Source: Rhodocollybia butyracea
Taxonomy: Eukaryota > Basidiomycota > Agaricomycetes > Agaricales > Omphalotaceae
Reading direction: 5' to 3'
Length of the DNA stretch: 64,000 bases
NCBI GenBank assembly: GCA_015501585.1
Contig: JADNRY010000023.1
Coordinates: forward strand, 124,001 to 188,000
The first letter of the stretch is position 1. The number at the start of each line of letters is the position of its first letter. Positions 56,417-64,000 of the stretch are shown piece by piece. Both the position numbers and the translations under genes were made by a program. The notes beneath the pieces were generated by a model that saw only the letters and a program-made list of their open reading frames with translations, searched no databases and was not told the origin of the DNA.

Positions 56417-56788
56417 TCAGTGCACCGAGCGAAAGTCTCGGGAGTGAATCCGTCTGTTGAGATTTCCCGTTTCCTCGCTAGCATCGCTTCTCGCTTCCAC
56501 AGCGCGGGCCGCAAAGCGGAAGTCCCGGGAATGAGAACGTCTGTTCAAACTCTCCGTGTTCACAGCTCGCTCTTCAACAATAACAGCAGGAACAGCACGA
56601 GGTACAGCGCTGAAATCCCTGACATGGACTCGAAGAGCAGGTTCGGGCTCAGGAACAGGAGCACGAGCCAACAAAACGTCAGCCTGGACAGGCTCAGCGC
56701 GCCTGGTGATAGCGGCAGCCTCCGCCGAGAACATGGCGACCATGGCGGAAACAAGGACGAAAGCAACTGAGGCGGGAGTGAAACGCAT
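56417..56788 (-). CDS. Small secreted protein with Kex2-like sites and RxHxRDF repeats
   Basis: One exon encodes 123 residues. Residues 1-26 are a clear signal peptide (MRFTPASVAFVLVSAMVAMF, then SAEAAA), followed by ITRR. Dibasic RR pairs occur at 29-30, 83-84 and 112-113. Three related blocks are RVHVRDFSAVPRAV (53-66), RSHSRDFRFAARAV (84-97) and RIHSRDFRSVH (113-123, the C-terminus). The second and third are preceded by LNR, so cleavage after RR would release SHSRDF... and IHSRDFRSVH. There is no CAAX end, so it is not a lipopeptide pheromone, and it has no cysteines, unlike typical effectors. It resembles fungal Kex2-processed repeat proteins, some of which are precursors of cyclic peptides. 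A TATAAAAG lies at 56934-56927. Function is unknown. Confidence 0.75.
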   Translation of the reverse strand: MRFTPASVAFVLVSAMVAMFSAEAAAITRRAEPVQADVLLARAPVPEPEPALRVHVRDFSAVPRAVPAVIVEERAVNTESLNRRSHSRDFRFAARAVEARSDASEETGNLNRRIHSRDFRSVH

Positions 56789-57441
56789 GATGAAGTGTGT
56801 AGGTCAAGTAAGAGAAAGTGGTGTAAGTTGTTCGAAAGGAAGAAAACAAGCCCGGCTTGTTGACAAAGGAGAGAAGAAGATTGGGGATTGAAGACTAGCT
56901 TGAGGGATTCTTCTTTTTCCAGCGAGCTTTTATACGGAAAAAATGCTGTGGCTGAAACATCTGATGAATGATGTATCACTGAATGACACTGATGCTCGTT
57001 TCGATTAATAATATATCACTCTGATGCCCACTGCCCAGGAGCTCCAGCCTCTCGAGGGTTTACCAGTTGGGGATACAGCATTTCTGGAGAGCTAGAATGC
57101 TCATTGATTTTCTTGTAGCTCAAGTCATCCAAAGCGTCCTTTCCAGGTTGCTGGGCTGCTGGGCAGATTACTGTAAAGTTTGCAATTGACTGTAGTAGCG
57201 CTTTGGAGCGCTCGGGGAGAGTATGCAGGGAAGCGCATCCCGCAATGTGTGGGCAGGTGTGGGCACAGTTGTCCAGCCACAGGATTTGGATGAACTCTAA
57301 GCTCTCAGAAGAAGTGTAGCTCAACCGGTCGATAGTTCAAGATTGAAATGATTTAACTGATAGTTTATACATATCTAATAAGTAGACAATGACGCCCGAG
57401 GTAGAACGCACTCACAGAAATACTATATTGAGACGAGACTT
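56789..57441. other. Intergenic region
   Basis: Promoter of the small secreted protein (TATAAAAG at 56934-56927, minus) and 3' flank of the Nas6-like gene. No further gene is seen. Confidence 0.6.
56927..56934 (-). promoter_or_regulatory. Candidate TATA box of the Kex2-site protein gene
   Basis: TATAAAAG on the minus strand, about 140 bp upstream of the start codon at 56788. Confidence 0.5.
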
Positions 57442-58734
57442 TCACGGATTACCACAGGACTCTATGACATGTTGCTTAGCACGCCGCTGCTCGACACCTT
57501 CGGAAAAGTGTGAGATTCATGGTGATCTGGCGGAAGTATCGCTGAAAGAGAACGTACCACCAACACCTTCCATGTCCTCCGGACTTTCACCATCTTGATT
57601 GAGCTGGACAAGGTGTGTGAGTACTGTCGTGACCGGAAAACGAAGATTTGAGACGAGCCTACCCTGCTACGGTCGGCTCCGGCTTCAATGAGAACCACTG
57701 CTGCCTGAGCATGGGCAGAATCCATTGCAAGGTGTAGAGGTGTGTTACCTGAATTATTGATCCATCACGTTTAACAGCCACAAAGAAGTAAGCTTTGGTT
57801 GTACTCACCCACTCGATCCTGCGTATTCAGTCTTGTCTTCATTGTTGAAGTCGAGGAATCCAGCAGAAGGCGAATGAATCCTATGGATCCTGTAGTTGCA
57901 GCGCGGTGTCTGGACCCGAGTTCAAGAGTGAGTGTCAGATGCGATGGACCCGAAGAAACCTACAGAGGAGTCTGATTGGCTTTATCTTTCGCATTTATCT
58001 GTTCAATCTCATTATTAGTTTTGACAAAATAACGGATGATATCTGTACAAACATCCGCTCCTCTTGATATCAGTAGTTTTCCTATCTGCAGCGACAGTCA
58101 GAAGTTGTATGGACTCTGACATCAAACCTACATTGACGCGAGATTTTGAAGCTGCATAATGTCTGTAGTTTGGAGATTAGTGATTACTAAGGGTGGTGCT
58201 ATTGGGCTGGTAGTGCGCGTACAGAGGGCTAATTCCTTTGCTATTTTTCCTGTAAACTTGTCAGCATCGATTCGCCGAACCAATATGGACCGCACTTGTT
58301 GACATCGGCTCCAGAACCAACTAGTTCCTCAACAACATCGTCATGTCCTGCGCTGACTATCATAGACTAGTAAGATGTGATTTCTGTGACAGATAATTAA
58401 ACAAACCTGCTATATGTAGAGCTGACCAGCCACTGCCGTCTACTTTATCGACCTCGGCTTTCTGGCCTATTAGGTATCGAGCGATCTCTAGAGATCCAGA
58501 CGATGCGGCCCAGTGCAACGGAGTCCTTTCATCCTGAAGATCGGTCACTGCATGTAAATTGTGCATATTTGAACGAAATTACAGCGTCTATAGCGTTCAC
58601 CAGACTCGGATTCTCTGCAACTAGAGTACGCAGTAATCCGATTTGATCTGTAGACGTCTTAGTCGAGGTAAGATGGCTACAGAAGCAGACTACTTGCGCG
58701 TTTGAGCAGCCGAATGAACGGATAAAGTTGACAT
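57442..58734 (-). CDS. 26S proteasome assembly chaperone, gankyrin/Nas6-like ankyrin protein
   Basis: About ten short exons on the minus strand give a chain of ankyrin repeats in the Nas6/PSMD10 order: QIGLLRTLVAENPSLVNAID, DERTPLHWAASSGSLEIARY, GWSALHIA-VSAGHDDVVEEL, a weak GISPLHYAASKSRVNIGKLL, ADINAKDKANQTPLHRAATT, NTPLHLAMDSAHAQAAVVLI, then NQDGESPEDMEGVG and a tail ending SCGNP with TGA at 57444-57442. Nas6 binds the Rpt3 ATPase C-terminal domain during assembly of the proteasome regulatory particle. The first exon is unresolved: MSTLSVHSAAQTR (ATG at 58734) looks right but joining it to DQIGLL with the visible 49-nt intron leaves the frame off by one base. It is divergent from TFB2 across 177 bp. 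Confidence 0.88.
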
Positions 58735-58911
58735 GGGAGTTGGAGTGAAAGGTCAAAGCGCGTAATCGTAAAACGTGACCGACGCGTAAGCATCATGCGT
58801 GTGTGATGTTAAAGTGACACAACGTGACACACATGGTTTTGCTACACCGCGAGGTCAAATGCTGAAGGTTGATTTACTTAACCATAGAACGATCAACAAA
58901 CTAGGGAACTA

Positions 58912-60946
58912 ATGCCTTCCACTCTCCCTGACGATGCTGAAGACAAGAACCTTGATCCAATTTTGGCCAAGCCGCACGCGTTATTACCATTCCTTCAGTT
59001 GCAATCTGCAACAGCTCTCAGTCGCTTGTATCAGAGCCCTTCATCATGTCTATCCATTTTTCGGTCAATAATGCTCTTTAATGCTCAATATCACCTCTCT
59101 GACGTTAACATCAGGCTGCTGGACGCGGTAGAGCGTCAACTAGTCATGAATTTACTATGGCTTGATTCAGCGATTGCGTTAAGTACGATGGTTGCATGGG
59201 TTATACAAGACAAAAAAAAGTACGCTTCCTTGCAAATGAAGCATACTTGTGTTCACAGAATTAGGGTCTATGATGATGCTCTGGACATGTTATCGAAGCT
59301 CCATATCTTACACATTAATCTGGGTAAACTTTCACTCAAGGCTAATTTCAAGACGAGCTTGCGCCACGCCATTACTGGAGGGTAGGGATTCCTTTTTTTG
59401 ATGAATTCTTGTCTCCTCAATGGTTTTAGGGGAACAACCGGAAGTTTCGGTGTACCTGCTGAAAAAGACGACAAACGCCCACCAATGGACATAGAAGGCC
59501 TGGACGGCTACTCATTGGAGCGTTGGGAGGTCAAAATCTCCTGTCTCTTTTGGTATCCTATACTTAATCCGCTCTAGACCATTCTCCACTTTATGGTGTC
59601 ATCGGGAACAGGACAGAATCCGACGCGGCCTTCTCAAGGCGTTCTCTACCTTTTACAACGCAGCGGTCTCATGAGTAACCAACAGTGCGAGCTTCGGTTT
59701 GGTCGTTCGATCCTGATCTTCCTGACCATAGATTTCCAGAGGATCACTACCTCAAATCACGTCTGCTGGATTTCAGTTTTTGCTTCATCCCCCGCATGCG
59801 CAGCTGTGGGACCTATTACTCCAGTATCTGCACATGGCCGAGGTAAAATATATTATGCCCCTAAAGACACACCGCGGGTTGACTCCTTTCGATAGGAAAG
59901 GCAGATGGACCTGGTCGAGGTCCTTACTTTTTTCTTCATGTTGTCCACGATGGAGCTTGGCCGTGTTGGTTTTTTGGGCTGGATATTAACACTCTTGCAC
60001 TGATGTATTTAACGCAGGAATATCTTACTGAAAATCTAAGCCAGACACAAAAGGCGATGCTTGATGACCTCCGAGATTACGGTCTCATCTGGCAGCGCAA
60101 AGTCCGTGTTATACGTCCTATCGTTCAATTTCGCTTCTAACGTCACTTCGAATGCAGGCTTCATCCCGACGTTTCAGTCCCACTCGGCTTGCCACTACTC
60201 TCACCTCGTCCTCTCCGTTACTTCCGACCAGTGCCGGCACAGCAAGTACCTCCCAGCAGGGGTTCATTGTTCTCGAAACCAATTATCGGGTTTATGCATA
60301 CACGGGTATGCTTTTTTTACGTTCTCCTGAACCTTTCAACCCTGATCATACTTTAGATAACCCTCTACAAACTGCCGTCCTTAATCTTTTTGTGTCTCTA
60401 AAGTATCGTTTTCCCAACCTAGTCGTCGGTTCCATTACTCGTGATAGCGTCAGACGCGCGCTGAACAATGGTATTTCTGCCGATCAGGTTCGTGGTCGTC
60501 CTACACTAAGAAATTGAGATTAACCGATGACCAGATTATCAGCTATCTCATCACTCATGCACACCCCCAAATGCGAAAATTCGTGAGTCCTTCGTAATGA
60601 GTTCGTGTACCAATTAATCACGACGACGAAGAATCCCCTTCTACCCGTCACAGTTCAAGATCAAATCCGGTTGTGGGAGCTGGAGAAGGAAAGGTTAAAA
60701 TCCCAAGAGGGTATGTCCCCTCTTCGCTGCAACGATGGTTTGCCTTGATGAAAAGCCAATTTTGTTCCAGGTTATCTCTACACTGCATTTGCGTCCCAAG
60801 CGGACTATGAGCTCGTTCTCAACTATGCCAAGCAGCTTGACATCGTACTGTGGGAGAACAACTCGAAGCGGTGCTTTTTTGGCACCCTCGAGGGACATTC
60901 GAATATACGCAATTTCATCGAAAGGAGGACCAGCGGCGTCGATTAG
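58912..60946 (+). CDS. TFB2: TFIIH core subunit 4, p52/Tfb2
   Basis: The thirteen exons are 58912-59063, 59115-59219, 59265-59381, 59430-59529, 59578-59684, 59740-59842, 59896-59964, 60018-60101, 60158-60305, 60357-60487, 60535-60582, 60632-60710 and 60771-60946, encoding 472 residues. Family blocks in order are [170 protein letters not shown] and a C-terminal winged-helix-like [14 protein letters not shown]. Tfb2 anchors and stimulates the XPB/Ssl2 helicase in transcription initiation and nucleotide excision repair. Introns 1 and 2 are 51 and 45 nt, multiples of three without stops, so a naive frame reads through them. Confidence 0.95.
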
Positions 60947-61400
60947 CAAGTCACTCAAAATGTATCTTTTAGTCGTCTTGCTCTCAATTTAGAAACTCTA
61001 CGACTGCTTTTAATGAAATGTGCTGTGGACAAAACAAGTCAAGATGCCGCTTCGTGTTCACCTCGGTGTTGCGAGTAACCTTATTTCTATTCGGCGACGA
61101 ACACCACATTCTGGATTTCTTAATCTGTGTAATAAACTTTAGACTACTACATATGCATCGTCGACCCTGTGGTATTCTCTTTGTTCGTCGACAGTTGGAA
61201 ACAGCTGGAGCCTCGGATAATAGCATTAAAAAAATCCCGAGTATCTCGGAATAGACCTAATGTAGTCAAAATCTGCGTATAATTCAAGATCACAAGAATA
61301 TATAGACGATCTACGTCTTGGTCGTAAACAAGTCGTAAATAAGCTATGTTCTGTAAGTTGTCCAAAAAGCAAGAGCCGAGTATCTTAATCTGCCATTTGG
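60947..61400. other. Convergent intergenic region
   Basis: 3' flanks of TFB2 and the WOPR gene. No gene is seen. Confidence 0.6.
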
Positions 61401-63036
61401 TCAGTAAAGACAGTCCAAAGGATAAAATAATGACCACAAACCTGATGTATATGGCGAGGTGTAGTCATGGTGAGTGGGAGAGAAGGACGTTTGTGAAGGG
61501 ATACCTATGCCATCGTTTCCATTTGCCCAGTTTGATCCGTATGACTGATATCCCTCAGTGAAAGGAAGCGACGAGGATGAGTAAGAAGATCGAGAGTGAG
61601 AGCTGCGATTATCTCTGTCAGAGTCCATCCACGGTAGGCGTTGGGATCCTCGAGTTCCATTATAGCGTGTGTTCAGCCCGCTCTCGTGGTCTCTAACAGA
61701 CAGGGCATTTTGGTAAGGGTTACTGGAACGCAGCCTCGTACGCTCTGAAGATTTTATGAGAGTCAAATCTACGCATAACATCGTAATCGCCACCTACCTG
61801 ATGAAGCTGTCCACGATTCACTCTGAGACAATCCGCCACTCTCCCGTCGAGAACCCCCTATATGCGAACTTATGGGAGACAAGGGCCACCCATCTTGATT
61901 TCGCAAGACCGGGGTTACTGTTCGGGCGCTGTCTACCGCCCCCTGCCACCTGTCGCCTGAGCGGGGGTAACCGTAACTGGATCCCACACTCGCAGACGCC
62001 AGAGGATATAGAGGACTCAAAGTGTGTTCTACAGGGGAGTTCCCCGGGGGTGTTGGGGACGAAGGACTGCCGTATGACTGTTCTTCTACTTTGCATTCGA
62101 CAGCGTCTTGATCTTCCGGTTCGGAACTGTTGTAGTATTTGAGCGAATAACTTATCTATTATACAGTGAACAACTTACACGAGACGTTGTTTGCCGTCCG
62201 GTCCCATTTCGACTTTGGGGGGTACTCTGAAGTTTGTGAGTCGAAATATCTGTGGTGGCATATAGAGCCCCATGATATCGGGGCGAGATGAAGGCCTCTG
62301 CGTAACATAATCAGTGAAGACTATCCCACCGCGGTGGAGGCTTGATGCGGACCTTGAGTCTTCCGTTACGAATATCTTCTGAAGTGTAGTACGAGATGAG
62401 GTGGAGATCTGACCCTTCGATGGTAACCGTTATAGTCTTGAATCAAAATTGAGCAGAGCCCACAATCGCGCAACGTCTGACACATACCTTTTTGATGAGA
62501 CCATTAGGCTTGAAAGTACCCTGGTCACCCCCACTCTGCGCGCTTGAGCTTCCTTTGTATCCTGAGGAAAGGCCAGGTGAGTTTCGGTGGACAGGAACAT
62601 TTCTTGATTCATCGCCGGTGTATGTTTTCTTTTGACTTCCTCGGCTGCTGGCACGTTCATTTATCTCGCGGTAGACCTACAATGAACAACTATATCAGGT
62701 CTGTAAGGCTCGTACGGTCTACCGTACTGACCAAAAAATTTCCGACGATACGAGAAGGAGACCAGAGAAGACCATCTAAAGAACAATCAACGAGATTATA
62801 ACAATGCTAATTTGTACGAGGCTACCGGTCCACCGTTTGATTCCGCTTTCCTCGACGCTGAAAATGAAAACAGCGCCGCTTTTGATCATGGAGCGTCGCT
62901 CAGTGTCGTTGAGACGACGTGTTATCCGAGGAATGACCCCTTGTCGCGCTGCATGAATCAGGCGTAACGCATTCACCGTTGTTTCAACATAGCCGTGGAA
63001 GGGAGGGACGTCTGGGGAACAAGAGTTGCTCGTCAT
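61401..63036 (-). CDS. WOPR-domain (Gti1/Pac2 family) transcription factor
   Basis: The seven exons are 63036-62826, 62775-62732, 62676-62488, 62436-62353, 62297-62179, 62126-61798 and 61744-61401, encoding about 439 residues. The first WOPR half is FHGYVETTVNALRLIHAARQ, RRLNDTERRSMIKSGAVFIF, VEESGIKRWTDGLLWSPSRI and FLVYREINERASS, all diagnostic for the Wor1/Ryp1/Gti1/Pac2 family. A linker with KKTYTGDE follows. The second half is FKPNGLIKKTITVTIEGSDL, HLISYYTSEDIRNGRLK and LTNFRVPPKVEMG. The C-terminus is Ser/Tyr/Pro-rich and probably a regulatory region. WOPR proteins bind DNA and control morphogenetic switches in ascomycetes and fruiting-related development in basidiomycetes; the target here is unknown. 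The last exon may contain one more intron, so the final 30 residues are uncertain. Confidence 0.92.
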
Positions 63037-64000
63037 TGTAGTGCGTTTAAGTTTGAGGTTGTTGGACAATCGAGAGGTTGTGGTGAGAGTTTATAGAGGA
63101 CGGCTGAGCTTTGCTTTATGCAGTGCTTTTCATAATCAAGAATCCAATCTCGACATGCATCGATCCGGACTTGGCCCTTGCTGCCTAGATGAGCACGGTG
63201 GATTCCACCGGCGTCGGATTGAGTTCCAAGGGATAAATAACGTTACCGAAGCGAGGCTTACCTGACATGTAACGCCACTTCTCACTCTTCGCAGGATCCT
63301 TCCTCGAGGTATCTGGGTTGATGAAAAAACGAACGCCTAAGCAAGTGTTTCCATTGAGTATCACGAGTTTCCATAGATGCCGACTCCGTGCAGGACAATC
63401 GGAGATCCTGAGCCTAGTTTCCATTTCCTTACAATCACCCGCAGTTTCTATCACAAACTTAACCTTCAAGCAGCGAACCTGCGCGCTCCTCCTGCCGTGG
63501 AGCGGCTTGGGCACTCTCGTTCAGGTCCAATTCAAGTTGATTTAACAAGTGCTGTCTCTTTCTTACTACGGTCTCACATTGCTCTTATTACCCAAGGGAT
63601 TCCCTAATTAAAGCGTGTCAGAGTTAACTTCTACAAGGGCATTCCGATGGACCGGTATATGCAATTGCAAACCTTAAAACCTCCTGGTGGTGATCGACAT
63701 TCAACAAGGTATGCAGATTTCCATTAACAGTTTGAACTTCGGGGTATGTGAATAGTTACAAGAGACGGTTAAGGGACCTGCGTCTTTACATGTAGGGCGC
63801 CAGAGAGGCAAACGACAAATACTGTGGAATTTTTCGTCCCAGAAGAAAAATCCTTATCATTCATTTCAGTTATTTCTATTGCACCTGATACTCAGTCAAA
63901 AAAAGAACACAACAGAGCATAAACACTAACAAGGGGGTTTGATTTTTAGCAATAAATCCACCTCCATACCCAAGAACTTTAGGAGGTGTGCTTGTCTCTC
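63037..64000. other. Window edge: possible exon of an unidentified gene
   Basis: On the minus strand, a good acceptor (TTGCTTAG) and a good donor (CAG-GTAAGC at about 63260) bracket a segment reading FFINPDTSRKDPAKSEKWRY, which could be one exon of a gene. On plus, an open frame at 63377-63607 is an alternative. Neither is recognised and the gene may extend past the window. The rest shows nothing. Confidence 0.3.

Noticed and set aside
56417..56788. Mating pheromone precursor
   Set aside because: Basidiomycete pheromone precursors end in a CAAX box; this protein ends in RSVH and contains no cysteine.

Overview
The window looks like a nuclear chromosome segment from a mushroom-forming basidiomycete (Agaricomycetes). 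Genes are split by many 45-75 nt GT-AG introns, the proteins match basidiomycete families (SKN1/KRE6-type GH16, DUF1996 with a Ser/Thr-rich tail, WOPR and forkhead regulators), and there is a local expansion of F-box genes. No tRNA, rRNA, CRISPR or complete transposon was recognised. All exon models were built by eye from splice sites, reading frame and remembered family consensus; no database was searched.

Layout. 1-3.3 kb: no convincing gene. 3.4-9.1 kb (+ strand): a small conserved acidic protein, a forkhead transcription factor whose 3' end is tandemly duplicated just downstream, and a mitochondrial GGQ peptidyl-tRNA hydrolase (ICT1-like). 11.1-13.9 kb (+): a secreted DUF1996 protein in 16 exons, one apparently only 2 nt long, ending in a 24-bp minisatellite with a frameshift. 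16.1-16.6 kb (-): a dead N-terminal fragment of a fungal RNA-dependent RNA polymerase. 17.2-37.8 kb (-): eight tandem F-box genes, two fully open and the others with frameshifts, nonsense codons, small duplications or truncation. 35.4-35.9 kb: a broken copy of the 3' end of the neighbouring RING-like gene, showing that the last amplification step carried part of that neighbour along.

38.3-46.4 kb: a RING-like gene (-) divergent from a short protein with three S(Y/F)E-x-[VL]R repeats (+), then an O-methyltransferase (+) converging on an 814-residue FAD/NAD(P)-binding-like protein (-). 46.4-50.9 kb: only gene fragments. 50.9-56.8 kb (all -): a GH16 glucan-synthesis-associated protein, a type-B carboxylesterase with several microexons, and a small secreted protein with Kex2-like sites and three RxHxRDF repeats. 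57.4-63.0 kb: a proteasome chaperone of the gankyrin/Nas6 type (-), divergent from the TFIIH subunit TFB2/p52 (+), which converges on a WOPR (Gti1/Pac2) transcription factor (-).

The housekeeping genes (ICT1, Nas6, TFB2) are compact and intact apart from the unresolved first exon of Nas6. The F-box block is a typical birth-and-death region. The most notable observations are the 2-nt exon, the repeat-phased introns in the SFE-x-LR gene, the Kex2-type repeat peptide precursor, and the segmental duplication history of the F-box array.
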